The notes under the pieces were generated by a model that was given only the letters and a program-made list of their open reading frames with translations, was not told the origin of the DNA and ran no database searches. DNA of 53,191 bases, from positions 1-53,191 of the forward strand of contig CALTYZ010000017.1 of assembly GCA_943913645.1 (NCBI GenBank), read 5' to 3'. Of this stretch, positions 7,664-16,364 are shown one piece after another. A program made the position numbers and the translations under genes. This DNA comes from an uncultured Corynebacterium sp. (lineage in GTDB: Bacteria > Actinomycetota > Actinomycetes > Mycobacteriales > Mycobacteriaceae). Each line of letters opens with the position of its first letter. Position 1 is the first letter of the stretch.

Positions 7664-9088
7664 ATGACCACACGAATTGAAGAAGATCTACTTGGCACCA
7701 TGGAAGTCCCCAGCGATGTCTACTACGGCATCCACACCCAGCGGGCAGTGGATAACTTTCAGATTTCAACCAGCACAATCAACGACTTCCCCGAACTCAT
7801 TCGCGGAATGGTCCAGGTCAAAAAAGCTACCGCCATCGCTAACCGGCGCCTGCACACCCTCCCGAAGGACAAAGCCGAGGCAATCGTGTGGGCGTGTGAC
7901 CAGGTCTTAAATGAGGGCCGCTGTATGGACCAATGGCCAACGGACGTCTACCAAGGCGGTGCCGGAACATCAGTCAATATGAACACCAATGAGGTCATCG
8001 CCAACCTAGCGCTCGAGCACGTCAACCGAGAAAAAGGTGCCTATGACGTCATCAACCCGAACGATGACGTCAACATGTCACAGTCGACAAATGACGCATA
8101 CCCCACCGGTTTTCGCCTCGGGCTGTATTACTCCGTACAGGGCCTGCTCGCCGAGCTCGATGACCTGCAGAAGGCACTCCGACACAAAGGCGACGAATTC
8201 GCAGACATCATCAAAATGGGCCGCACCCAGTTACAAGACGCCGTGCCAATGACACTTGGGCAAGAGTTCACAGCCTTTGGCGCAAACCTGGCAGAAGAAC
8301 AACGCACCATCTGCAGCTCGGCCGATTCTTTGCTGGAAGTCAACCTTGGCGCAACAGCAATTGGCACCGGCATCAACACCCCCAGCGGATACCGCGATCA
8401 GGTTGTAACCGCACTGCGGGAGGTAACCGGCCTAGATATCCAGGCATCTCCTGACCTCATCGAAGCGACGTCGGATACCGGCGGGTACGTCATGATGCAC
8501 TCCGCGATCAAACGCGCGGCGATGAAACTATCCAAGATCTGTAACGATCTGCGTCTGCTCTCCTCAGGCCCGCGCGCCGGGCTGAACGAGATCAACCTGC
8601 CTGAGCGTCAGGCTGGCTCTTCAATCATGCCGGCGAAGGTCAACCCGGTCATTCCTGAAGTTGTGAACCAGGTTTGCTTCAAGGTATTCGGCAACGACGT
8701 TACCGTCTCGATGGCTGCTGAGGCGGGGCAGTTGCAGCTCAACGTCATGGAGCCTGTCATTGCCCAAGCGCTTTTCGAGTCCATCTACCTTCTCTCCAAC
8801 GCGGCGCGCACGTTGCGTGAGAAATGCATCGAGGGCATTACTGCCAACAAGGATATCTGTGAGGGCTACGTGACCAGTTCAATCGGTATTGTCACCTATC
8901 TCAATCCAATCATCGGCCACCACGCGGGCGATGTCATCGGACGCGAGGCAGCCGAAACCGGCCGCAGCGTCTATGACTTGGTCTTGGAGAAGAAACTGAT
9001 GACGGAAGAGGATCTGCGCCAGGTGTTGAGCAAGGAGAATCTGATGCACCCCGAATACCGGGGCAAGTTCTACCTCGACGAAGCCTAG
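7664..9088 (+). CDS. aspA: Aspartate ammonia-lyase (aspartase)
   Basis: Reversibly deaminates L-aspartate to fumarate and ammonia, linking amino-acid nitrogen to the TCA cycle. The 474-residue protein belongs to the fumarase/aspartase superfamily. The N-terminal RIEEDLLGTMEVPSDVYYGIHTQRA is typical of AspA. GGAGTSVNMNTNEVIANLA, the SQSTNDAYPT block and the flexible active-site loop GSSIMPAKVNPVIPE are all intact. An alternative identity as fumarase FumC is less likely because of the aspartase-type N-terminus. The gene has its own promoter; aspA following hisG is usual in corynebacteria. Confidence 0.93.
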   Translation: MTTRIEEDLLGTMEVPSDVYYGIHTQRAVDNFQISTSTINDFPELIRGMVQVKKATAIANRRLHTLPKDKAEAIVWACDQVLNEGRCMDQWPTDVYQGGAGTSVNMNTNEVIANLALEHVNREKGAYDVINPNDDVNMSQSTNDAYPTGFRLGLYYSVQGLLAELDDLQKALRHKGDEFADIIKMGRTQLQDAVPMTLGQEFTAFGANLAEEQRTICSSADSLLEVNLGATAIGTGINTPSGYRDQVVTALREVTGLDIQASPDLIEATSDTGGYVMMHSAIKRAAMKLSKICNDLRLLSSGPRAGLNEINLPERQAGSSIMPAKVNPVIPEVVNQVCFKVFGNDVTVSMAAEAGQLQLNVMEPVIAQALFESIYLLSNAARTLREKCIEGITANKDICEGYVTSSIGIVTYLNPIIGHHAGDVIGREAAETGRSVYDLVLEKKLMTEEDLRQVLSKENLMHPEYRGKFYLDEA

Positions 9089-9096
9089 CCTGCGCG

Positions 9097-9102
9097 TACG
9101 CT
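9097..9102 (+). promoter_or_regulatory. -10 element of fhs (leaderless type)
   Basis: TACGCT ends 7 nt before the ATG at 9110. No Shine-Dalgarno sequence is visible. Confidence 0.45.
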
Positions 9103-9109
9103 GGGACGC

Positions 9110-10807
9110 ATGTCCGCATCTGTGAGCTCTTCTTCTGACCAACATTCCCACGCGCAATCTGATGTCGAAATTGCACACGCCCACGAGCTAGTTCCGATCA
9201 CTGAGGTGGCCGCGGCCGCTGGGATAGCTGAAGAAGGACTCGCGCCATATGGCAAGTTCATGGCGAAGGTCGACATTGCCCAGGTGCCGGATTCAACACC
9301 TGGCAAGCTCATTTTGGTCACTGGGGTGTCGCCGACGCCGGCGGGTGAAGGAAAATCCACAGTGCTTATCGGACTGACCGACGCTTTGAGTCGGCTCGGG
9401 CACAATGCAATGGTGGCGCTGCGGGAACCATCGCTTGGCCCAGTTATGGGTATCAAAGGTGGCGCCGCAGGCGGGGGGTATGCGCAGGTGGTTCCAATGG
9501 AGGACATTAACCTTCACTTCACCGGTGACTTTCACGCGATCACAAGTGCAAACAATACCCTTGCCGCACTAGTGGATAACCACATCCATCAAGGCAATCA
9601 GCTCGGCATTGACCCAAGGCGGGTCACCTGGCAGCGTTGCATGGACGTCAATGACCGGTCCCTGCGAAAAATAGTCACCGGACTTGGTGGACCGGCGAAT
9701 GGAATGCCTGCCGAGACAGGGTTTACCATCACGGCCGCGTCCGAGATCATGGCTATTTTGGGTCTTGCGACAGATCGAGCAGATTTGAAACGGCGACTCG
9801 GAGCGATCACTGTTGGCTTCACGTTCGACGGGGCGCCAGTCACCGCCAGTCAGCTGCACGCACAAGGTGCACTTGCCGCTTTGCTGAAAGACGCAATCAA
9901 CCCCAACCTTGTGCAAACGCTTGGTGGAACTCCGGCGTTTATTCACGGCGGCCCGTTTGCCAACATTGCGCATGGCTGCAACACTTTGATAGCTACCCGG
10001 ACCGCTCAGCGGTACGCGGACTTTGTGTTGACTGAGGCAGGTTTCGGCTCAGACCTGGGAGCGGAGAAGTTCTTCGACATCAAGGCGCGTTATGGCGAAC
10101 TCGACGTGGCGGGCACAGTTGTCGTAGCAACGATTCGTTCAATCAAGCACAATGCCGGGGTGCCAAAGCAGGAACTCGCGGTAGAGAATCTCGATGCATT
10201 GCGAAGTGGGATTGTGAACCTTCAACGGCATGTGGAGAATCTCCGGAAGTTCGGGGTCACCCCAGTTGTGGCCCTCAACCGGTTCAGCACCGACACTGAT
10301 GCTGAGCGTGAGTATCTTCGCAGCTGGGCAGAGGATTGCGGTGTGGCACTTGCGGAGGCAGATGTTTGGGCTCGCGGTGGTGCGGGGGCGGAAGAACTTG
10401 CAGCACTAGTGCTAGAGAATCTGCATGCAGGCAAGTCTGCACCGCTTTATGACCCGCGCGACGGCATCGAAAACGCGATTGCGACTCTCGCCCGCGAGCT
10501 GTACCGCGCAGAGAACGTGCAGTACTCCGTGGCTGCACTACGTGACTTGAAAATGTTGAAAGCCAACGGCTTTGACACCTTGCCTGTCTGTGTGTCAAAG
10601 ACGCAGTATTCCTTCTCCGATGATCCGGGGCTGCTTGGCGCCCCGGTCGGTCACACACTGCATGTCCGCAAGCTGATTCCACGCACTGGTGCAGGGTTTG
10701 TGGTTGCGCTGACTGGAGATGTCATGACAATGCCGGGCCTGCCGAAAGAGCCGGCGGCGAACCATATCGATATTGATGAAACCGGAAGTGTGACGGGGCT
10801 GTTCTAG
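9110..10807 (+). CDS. fhs: Formate--tetrahydrofolate ligase
   Basis: ATP-dependent synthesis of 10-formyl-tetrahydrofolate from formate and THF, supplying one-carbon units for purines and initiator formyl-Met. The 565-residue protein has the P-loop-like TPAGEGKST near residue 78 and the conserved LREPSLGPVMGIKGGAAGGGYAQV region. LHFTGDFHAI and the PAFIHGGPFANIAHGCNT block follow. The N-terminus is extended by about 20 Ser/His-rich residues before the core. The gene is monocistronic between aspA and a convergent nuclease gene; I do not remember fhs at this place in C. glutamicum. Confidence 0.95.
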   Translation: MSASVSSSSDQHSHAQSDVEIAHAHELVPITEVAAAAGIAEEGLAPYGKFMAKVDIAQVPDSTPGKLILVTGVSPTPAGEGKSTVLIGLTDALSRLGHNAMVALREPSLGPVMGIKGGAAGGGYAQVVPMEDINLHFTGDFHAITSANNTLAALVDNHIHQGNQLGIDPRRVTWQRCMDVNDRSLRKIVTGLGGPANGMPAETGFTITAASEIMAILGLATDRADLKRRLGAITVGFTFDGAPVTASQLHAQGALAALLKDAINPNLVQTLGGTPAFIHGGPFANIAHGCNTLIATRTAQRYADFVLTEAGFGSDLGAEKFFDIKARYGELDVAGTVVVATIRSIKHNAGVPKQELAVENLDALRSGIVNLQRHVENLRKFGVTPVVALNRFSTDTDAEREYLRSWAEDCGVALAEADVWARGGAGAEELAALVLENLHAGKSAPLYDPRDGIENAIATLARELYRAENVQYSVAALRDLKMLKANGFDTLPVCVSKTQYSFSDDPGLLGAPVGHTLHVRKLIPRTGAGFVVALTGDVMTMPGLPKEPAANHIDIDETGSVTGLF

Positions 10808-10819
10808 AGCTGTTCTAGG
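10798..10819. repeat. 11-bp near-perfect tandem duplication at convergent stop codons
   Basis: GCTGTTCTAGA is followed directly by GCTGTTCTAGG. The TAG in the first copy ends fhs on the plus strand. The CTA in the second copy is the TAG stop of the nuclease gene on the minus strand. Confidence 0.6.
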
Positions 10820-11660
10820 TGGTGCGAGGTTGCTGGTTTGCTGTATCAGCAGAACCAGGCCAGCCAGGGTAGGGAGGTGGGGTGCCGCCGTAGACGGGGC
10901 ACAGCGACTGGTACGCACACCAGTCGCACAATCGCGAGGGGTGCGGCCGAAATGTGCCGTCAACACCGTCGCGAACAATCTTGGCCCAGAGGTCCCCCAG
11001 GTCGCGCTCGAAGTACTCCAGTTCCTGCTGAGAAGGAGCGAGAATCAGTGAGTCCATGACTGCCAGGTACATCAATTTCAGCTGTGCGGGAATGGTATCG
11101 AACAGGCGCCAGTACACCAGCCCGTAGAAACGCATCTGGGCGAATGCGCCATCTGCATACCTGGGCTTGGGCATCTTTCCTGTTTTATAATCCACCACCC
11201 GCACCTGGCCAGTCGGCGCAACATCGACACGGTCGATAAAGCCGCGCACGGGTACGCCGTTGGGCAGGGTGGTACTGACATACATTTCGCTGGCGTGGGG
11301 GTCGAACCGGAGCGGACTTTCCATGTGAAAGTAGCCTTTGAGCAGTGCGCGAGCGTCGATAAGCAGCTGCTGCTCATCGGTGACCGGCTCTGCGCAGTCT
11401 GGTTGCTGCTCTTGCATCCGTGCCCAGGCCGGGCGGAGGCATTTGACCGCAGCAGGATACGATCGCTGCTCACGCGGCCAGGTAAACATGTCCTCTAGCA
11501 CGGCGTGCACAAGCGTTCCCTTGACCTGCGCCTCGGTTTTCGGCTCTGGGATGCGGTCAATCGCGCGGAGTCGATAGAGCAACGGGCACTGGCGGTAATC
11601 GCTTGCGCGCGAAGGAGAAAGCGCGAGCGGTGAGGAAGCGGCGCGGTTACTTTCTGTCAT
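10815..11660 (-). CDS. RecB/Cas4-like PD-(D/E)XK nuclease with probable Fe-S cluster
   Basis: A 281-residue member of the RecB-family exonuclease group. The N-terminal LSPSRASDYRQCPLLYRLRAID has the first cluster-type Cys. The nuclease core shows GFIDRVDVA then VRVVDYKTGKMP (motif Asp and catalytic Lys). The C-terminal LCDWCAYQSLCPVYG supplies three more Cys, so one N-terminal and three C-terminal cysteines could hold a 4Fe-4S cluster as in AddB and Cas4. No helicase or cas genes are nearby, so a housekeeping repair role is more likely than a CRISPR role. The ATG at 11660 was chosen because an extension to 11714 runs into the divergent aminopeptidase gene. Confidence 0.88.
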   Translation of the reverse strand: MTESNRAASSPLALSPSRASDYRQCPLLYRLRAIDRIPEPKTEAQVKGTLVHAVLEDMFTWPREQRSYPAAVKCLRPAWARMQEQQPDCAEPVTDEQQLLIDARALLKGYFHMESPLRFDPHASEMYVSTTLPNGVPVRGFIDRVDVAPTGQVRVVDYKTGKMPKPRYADGAFAQMRFYGLVYWRLFDTIPAQLKLMYLAVMDSLILAPSQQELEYFERDLGDLWAKIVRDGVDGTFRPHPSRLCDWCAYQSLCPVYGGTPPPYPGWPGSADTANQQPRTT

Positions 11661-11669
11661 GGTCAGTTC

Positions 11670-11675
11670 AGCGTA
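11670..11675 (-). promoter_or_regulatory. -10 element of the RecB-like nuclease gene
   Basis: Minus-strand TACGCT ends 9 nt before the ATG at 11660. It lies 13 bp from the divergent -10 box at 11689, so the two promoters are back to back. Confidence 0.35.
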
Positions 11676-11688
11676 TCGCAGCAACCGA

Positions 11689-11694
11689 TAGGCT
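11689..11694 (+). promoter_or_regulatory. -10 element of the M18 aminopeptidase gene (leaderless type)
   Basis: TAGGCT ends 7 nt before the ATG at 11702. It supports that start over upstream in-frame codons that run through the divergent gene. Confidence 0.5.
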
Positions 11695-11701
11695 AGGTCG
11701 C

Positions 11702-12943
11702 ATGGTGCACTCACCTCCGCTTCGTTTTAGTATTGATGACCTCGCTCGCTTTATTACGGCAAGCCCGAGTGCGTTTCATGCCGCAGCCACCGTACGCGAC
11801 ACCCTTGTCGCACACGGGTTTGATGAAGATAACGAAACTACCCCAGGTGGACACGTCATGGTTCAGGGCGGCGCGGTAATTGCGTGGTGGCTTCCGGATC
11901 GTCCGGCCCGCGGCTTTCGCATTATCGGTGCTCACACGGATTCGCCCGGGTTGTCACTCAAACCCGATCCTGATGTGTTGCGGGAAGGTTTCCGACAGGC
12001 AGCAGTCGAGGTCTATGGCGGGCCGATCCTCGACTCGTGGTTCGATCGGGAGCTGGAGTTCGCTGGGCGCATTGTCACTGTCGACGGCACTGAACACCTG
12101 GTGCGTACCGGACCAGTTGCCCGCGTACCGCACCTTGCTATCCACTTGTATCGCGGTGATCGTCCCGAGCTAGACCGGCAGGTGCATCTTCAACCCATCA
12201 TTGCCATAGACCGGCCGCTAACAGCAATCATCGCCGATGTTGCCGGGGTAGACCCACACCAGATCGCAGCCCACGAGCTCATTTCGGTCGACACGCAGGC
12301 ACCTGCGGCGTTTGGGGAACTGTTCGCCTCAGGGCGGCTCGATAACTTGACTAGTGTGCACGCGGCCATGCAGGCGTTGATCAAGGCGAAAGACACAGCG
12401 CCTCAGGACGCCCTGGTGGTGGCGGCATTCAACCATGAGGAAGTTGGTTCGGCGTCTGCGACCGGGGCTCAAGGCCCACTGCTCGAGCGGGTACTGAACA
12501 AGATCGTCTCAAGCTGGGGTCAATCAGACAGCACCGGCAACCTGCTTGAGGTTGCTTCGCGTTCCTCACTGATCTCAGCAGATGCGACACACGCGGTGCA
12601 CCCCAACTACCCGGGCAAACATGACCCTACTCATCGGCCACTGATCAATCGAGGCCCGGTGGTGAAAATCAACGCCAACCAGCGATATGCCTCGGACGCA
12701 TTATCGCAAACCATCTGGCGCCGCGCGGTGGACGCTGCCGGGGTTCCAGTGCAATACTTTGTCGGCCACAACGCCGTGCCGTGCGGCAGCACCATCGGGC
12801 CATTCATTGCGACACAGCTGGGCATTGCAACCGTTGACGTCGGTGTGCCATTGCTTTCTATGCACTCGGCACGTGAGCTTGCGGGGATTGAAGACCAACT
12901 GTGGTTTGCAGACGCCCTTACGGCATACTTGAGCGGCGCATAA
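11702..12943 (+). CDS. M18 family aminopeptidase
   Basis: A 413-residue di-zinc metallopeptidase of the aspartyl-aminopeptidase family (M18), called PepC or ApeB in actinobacteria. It removes N-terminal residues from peptides in the cytoplasm. Metal-binding and catalytic blocks are visible: IIGAHTDSPGLSLKP near residue 78, the NHEEVGSASATGA catalytic Glu pair near residue 244, DATHAVHPNYPGKH, and the C-terminal VGVPLLSMHSARELAG with the last metal-ligand His. Length is normal for the family. In corynebacteria this gene lies next to trmI and the pupylation genes, as here. Confidence 0.94.
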   Translation: MVHSPPLRFSIDDLARFITASPSAFHAAATVRDTLVAHGFDEDNETTPGGHVMVQGGAVIAWWLPDRPARGFRIIGAHTDSPGLSLKPDPDVLREGFRQAAVEVYGGPILDSWFDRELEFAGRIVTVDGTEHLVRTGPVARVPHLAIHLYRGDRPELDRQVHLQPIIAIDRPLTAIIADVAGVDPHQIAAHELISVDTQAPAAFGELFASGRLDNLTSVHAAMQALIKAKDTAPQDALVVAAFNHEEVGSASATGAQGPLLERVLNKIVSSWGQSDSTGNLLEVASRSSLISADATHAVHPNYPGKHDPTHRPLINRGPVVKINANQRYASDALSQTIWRRAVDAAGVPVQYFVGHNAVPCGSTIGPFIATQLGIATVDVGVPLLSMHSARELAGIEDQLWFADALTAYLSGA

Positions 12944-12982
12944 CCCCACTCAATGCAGGGCGAAGAGAAGAAGGGAAAACTC

Positions 12983-13816
12983 GTGTATTCAGGCCCGTTT
13001 GCAGCAGGAGACAAAGTACAACTCACCGATGCGAAACGGCGTCATTTCACCATCGAACTCGTAGCCGGGGGTCAATTTCATTCTCATAAAGGCATCGTCG
13101 AACACGACGACATCATCGGAGCTGACGAGGGATCTGTTGTGCAGTCCACGCTCGGAGCTGACTACCTGTGCTTTCGACATCTGCTAGTTGACCACGTGTT
13201 GTCCATGCCGAGAGGCGCTGCAGTCATCTACCCCAAGGACGCGGCTCAGATTCTGGTTGAAGGCGACATCTTCATGGGCGCGCGTGTGCTCGAAGCAGGG
13301 GCCGGCTCAGGAGCACTCACGATGTCATTGCTTCGCGCTGTCGGTCCGCATGGGCGAGTGTTCTCCTACGAGATCCGGGACGATCACCTCGCTTACGCCA
13401 GGGACAATGTGGCGGACTACTTCCAAGAAACGCCGCAGTGGTGGGAGCCACGGCTGGGTGATTTCGGCGCGGTGACACAAGCAGATCTCGGCGGACCTGT
13501 CGACCGGGTCATTTTGGACATGGTCGAGCCGTGGGAGTTCATCACCACGGTGAAAGACGTGCTGATCCCTGGTGGGGTGTTCATGACCTATGTGGCCACC
13601 GTTCCACAGCTGATGAACATTATGGAAGCGATCCGTGAGGCAAAGTGCTTCGTTGAGCCGCGCGCCTGGGAGACCTTATTACGCGAATGGAAAGTCGAGG
13701 GCCTTGCAACCCGCCCCGAGCACCGAATGAACGCGCACACGGCATTTTTGGTCTGGACCCGCCGGCTGGCCGATGGGGTGGTGCCGCCGAGACAGCAGCG
13801 AAGGGCGCGCCGATAA
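12983..13816 (+). CDS. trmI: tRNA (adenine-58-N1)-methyltransferase TrmI
   Basis: Methylates N1 of A58 in the T-loop of tRNA using SAM. The 277-residue protein has an N-terminal beta domain (YSGPFAAGDKVQLTDAKRRH) and a Rossmann methyltransferase domain. SAM motif I is VLEAGAGSGALTMSLLRAVG near residue 98, and LDMVEPWE is the catalytic-region motif. GTG at 12983 is preferred over ATG at 12953, because GAAGGGA lies 7-8 nt before it and the family begins at the YSGPF segment. The upstream codons would add a non-conserved Lys/Glu-rich decapeptide. It precedes arc, a conserved arrangement. Confidence 0.94.
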   Translation: MYSGPFAAGDKVQLTDAKRRHFTIELVAGGQFHSHKGIVEHDDIIGADEGSVVQSTLGADYLCFRHLLVDHVLSMPRGAAVIYPKDAAQILVEGDIFMGARVLEAGAGSGALTMSLLRAVGPHGRVFSYEIRDDHLAYARDNVADYFQETPQWWEPRLGDFGAVTQADLGGPVDRVILDMVEPWEFITTVKDVLIPGGVFMTYVATVPQLMNIMEAIREAKCFVEPRAWETLLREWKVEGLATRPEHRMNAHTAFLVWTRRLADGVVPPRQQRRARR

Positions 13817-13835
13817 GCGCGAAAGTCCGTTTAAC

Positions 13836-13841
13836 TAGGGT
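13836..13841 (+). promoter_or_regulatory. -10 element of arc (leaderless type)
   Basis: TAGGGT ends 7 nt before the ATG at 13849. The same hexamer precedes pup (17871), suggesting related promoters within the pupylation cluster. Confidence 0.5.
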
Positions 13842-13848
13842 GGGTCCC

Positions 13849-15411
13849 ATGGCTGGTTATAGGGTTGAAGACGATGCGTTTGGTCCGGAATTTCGCGAGC
13901 TCAAGCGCGCAAATGAAGCGATGAGCGCGCGCAACAAGAAGCTCGCCGAGCTCCTGAAATCAAGCCGTGACAAACTCGATAGTCTCTACGCCCAAGTCGA
14001 AGCGTTGGGGGAGCCAGCCTCAACATACGGCATTTACCTTGCTGAGGCAGACAAGGCGCTGGAGGCAGAAGTATTTACCTCCGGCCGACGCATGCGCGTC
14101 AAGGTCGCACCAACACTCGATCCGACGGTATTGCAACCAGGCACGCTCGTGCGGTTGGGGGATGGAACCGTCGTCGTTGAAGCGTGCGGCTATGACACAG
14201 CAGGTCAGCTGGCCACACTCGGAGAAAAAATCGGGCACGATCGGGCAGTAGTTGCCGATCAGCAGGGCACTGAGCACCTTGTGCACCTGGCGCGACCGTT
14301 GCGTGAGCAAGCACGCGCAGGCGATACGGTGCTCGTTGATGTGCGGGCCGGGTACGCATTTGAGCGCATTCCGAAAACTGAGGTCAACCAACTTTCGCTC
14401 GAGGAGGTCCCTGACGTCACATATGACGATATCGGCGGGTTGTCCTCCCAGATTGAGACGATCCGCGACTCTGTCGAGTTGCCATTTGCCTACCCGGAGT
14501 TGTATCGGCAATACAAGCTCGCGCCGCCAAAGGGGGTGTTGTTGTACGGCCCACCTGGGTGCGGCAAGACACTGATTGCTAAGGCAGTCGCGAACTCGCT
14601 TTCTCAGCGCATCGGTGACGGTGGGGCCGCGCACTTCATCAACATCAAAGGCCCCGAGCTGCTGAACAAATTTGTGGGCGAGACGGAGCGCAGAATTCGC
14701 CTGATCTTCGAGCGTGCGCGCGAACTCGCTTCCGATGGGCGCCCAGTGATCATCTTCTTCGACGAAATGGAGTCGATTTTCCGCACCCGCGGCTCCGGGG
14801 TGTCCTCAGACATGGAGACAACGGTGGTGCCGCAGCTGTTGACTGAGATTGACGGTGTAGAAGATATCGCCAACGTCATCGTCATCGGGGCAACGAACCG
14901 CGAGGAACTCATCGACCCCGCGATTTTGCGCCCGGGGCGTCTGGACATCAAAATTCGCGTCTCCCGGCCAAACCGTCAGGAGGCGAAAGAGATTTTCGCC
15001 CGCTACATTACGGCGGACATTCCCTTGGCAGACACACCCGACGTACTCATTGAGGCTGCAGTAGAGGAGATGTTCACCCCACGGCCGTTTGTGAAGCTCA
15101 CGCTTGCCGACGACACCGTTGAAACTCTCAACTACCACGATTTTGTCTCCGGGGCGATGATTGCCAACGTGGTTGACCGCGCCAAGAAGGTAGCAATCAA
15201 AGACCATATTGGGGCGGGCAACAGCCCCGGTCAGCTTACAAAAACAGCTACCGGTATCACTGCTGATCACCTGCGCGCGGCGGTGCGAGCCGAGCAGGAC
15301 GAAAGCGAGGACCTGCCCAACACTGCGAATCCGGATGAGTGGGCACGCATTACCGGGCGGCAAGGCAAGCGTGTGGTGGCCGCGGAGGTTGTTGCTTCGG
15401 TCTCGTCTTAA
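13849..15411 (+). CDS. arc: ARC/Mpa proteasome-associated AAA ATPase
   Basis: A hexameric ring ATPase that recognises Pup through its N-terminal coiled coil and unfolds pupylated proteins. The 520-residue protein has a coiled coil (about residues 15-50), tandem OB domains (about 60-190) and one AAA module. Walker A is GPPGCGKT near residue 236, Walker B is VIIFFDEMES, sensor and arginine-finger region is ATNREELIDPAILRPGRLD. The C-terminus ends VVASVSS and has no QYL-type gate-opening tail. This agrees with the absence of prcB and prcA, so it probably acts as an unfoldase without the 20S core. ATG 13849 was chosen by family start and promoter. Confidence 0.97.
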   Translation: MAGYRVEDDAFGPEFRELKRANEAMSARNKKLAELLKSSRDKLDSLYAQVEALGEPASTYGIYLAEADKALEAEVFTSGRRMRVKVAPTLDPTVLQPGTLVRLGDGTVVVEACGYDTAGQLATLGEKIGHDRAVVADQQGTEHLVHLARPLREQARAGDTVLVDVRAGYAFERIPKTEVNQLSLEEVPDVTYDDIGGLSSQIETIRDSVELPFAYPELYRQYKLAPPKGVLLYGPPGCGKTLIAKAVANSLSQRIGDGGAAHFINIKGPELLNKFVGETERRIRLIFERARELASDGRPVIIFFDEMESIFRTRGSGVSSDMETTVVPQLLTEIDGVEDIANVIVIGATNREELIDPAILRPGRLDIKIRVSRPNRQEAKEIFARYITADIPLADTPDVLIEAAVEEMFTPRPFVKLTLADDTVETLNYHDFVSGAMIANVVDRAKKVAIKDHIGAGNSPGQLTKTATGITADHLRAAVRAEQDESEDLPNTANPDEWARITGRQGKRVVAAEVVASVSS

Positions 15412-15424
15412 CAGCGGCACCCCC

Positions 15425-15444
15425 GGCGCGAATGAATTTGCGCC
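15425..15444 (+). terminator. Hairpin between arc and pdxS
   Basis: GGCGCGAAT and ATTTGCGCC form a 9-bp stem (one G-T pair) with a 2-nt apex, 14 bp after the arc stop. No U-run follows, only CCGGCTTTG. It could attenuate read-through from arc into pdxS, or be an operator-like dyad. Confidence 0.35.
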
Positions 15445-15488
15445 CCGGCTTTGCGGATGCGGATGTCCAAGGCGCAGACTAGGGAGTC

Positions 15489-16364
15489 ATGGCTGAGTAT
15501 GCAGATTTGAACTCCTCATTTGTTGGCGGCGTGATCATGGATGTGGTCACCGCCGAGCAGGCGCGAATTGCCGAAGATGCTGGCGCGGTCGCGGTGATGG
15601 CGCTTGAACGCGTCCCTGCTGATATTCGTGCGCAGGGCGGTGTTGCGCGGATGAGCGACCCGGACCTCATTGAGGGAATTATCCACGCCGTTGATATCCC
15701 TGTGATGGCGAAAGCGCGGATTGGCCACACGGTGGAGGCGAAGATTCTCGAGCACCTCGGGGTGGATTATATCGATGAGTCGGAGGTACTCAGCCCAGCT
15801 GATTACGTCAATCACATTGACAAGCACGACTTCACGGTGCCGTTCGTGTGTGGTGCGACTAACTTGGGCGAGGCGTTGCGCCGGGTCAACGAGGGCGCAG
15901 CCATGATTCGTTCAAAAGGTGAGGCGGGTACCGGCGACGTCTCGGAGGCGACGAAGCATATTCGTACGATCAAGGGTGAGATCGCTCAACTGCAGGCAGT
16001 TTGGGCTGGAAACAGGGATGAGCTGTATGTGGCCGCGAAGCAGCTGCAGGCGCCCTACGAGCTGGTGGCTTTTGTGGCTGAGCATGGGTGTCTTCCGGTG
16101 CCGCTTTTCGTTGCTGGGGGAGTAGCTACCCCAGCAGACGCTGCGTTGATGATGCACTTAGGTGCCGACGGGGTGTTTGTGGGCTCTGGCATTTTCAAAT
16201 CTGGTAACCCGCAGGCTCGGGCGAAGGCTGTGGTGACAGCGACCAAACATTGGCAGGACATCGCGACAGTCACCGAGGTATCACGTGGGTTGGGCGAAGC
16301 GATGGTGGGCATCAATGTTGCTGATCTGCCCGCGCCCCACCGCTTGGCAGATCGCGGATGGTGA
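15489..16364 (+). CDS. pdxS: Pyridoxal 5'-phosphate synthase, PdxS subunit
   Basis: The synthase subunit of the DXP-independent vitamin B6 pathway. It makes PLP from ribose 5-phosphate, glyceraldehyde 3-phosphate and ammonia, the ammonia normally coming from the glutaminase PdxT. The 291-residue TIM barrel keeps all key residues: GVIMDVVTAEQARIAEDAGAVAVMALERVPADIR, the Schiff-base Lys in MAKARIGH near residue 77, the second Lys in MIRSKGEAGTGDV near residue 144, and GLGEAMVGINV near the C-terminus. No pdxT is present in the window. Its stop overlaps the dop start codon (ATGGTGA), so it appears embedded in the pupylation operon. CAGACT, 8 nt before the ATG, is a possible weak -10. Confidence 0.97.
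   Translation: MAEYADLNSSFVGGVIMDVVTAEQARIAEDAGAVAVMALERVPADIRAQGGVARMSDPDLIEGIIHAVDIPVMAKARIGHTVEAKILEHLGVDYIDESEVLSPADYVNHIDKHDFTVPFVCGATNLGEALRRVNEGAAMIRSKGEAGTGDVSEATKHIRTIKGEIAQLQAVWAGNRDELYVAAKQLQAPYELVAFVAEHGCLPVPLFVAGGVATPADAALMMHLGADGVFVGSGIFKSGNPQARAKAVVTATKHWQDIATVTEVSRGLGEAMVGINVADLPAPHRLADRGW

Noticed and set aside
10815..11660. Cas4-like nuclease as a sign of a CRISPR system
   Set aside because: No cas genes and no repeat-spacer array are present. RecB-family nucleases of this type are standard at this locus.
14020..14634. 204-codon minus-strand frame opposite arc
   Set aside because: Shadow of the ARC coding sequence, with no ribosome binding site or motif. The same applies to other long antisense frames, such as 14806-15420.
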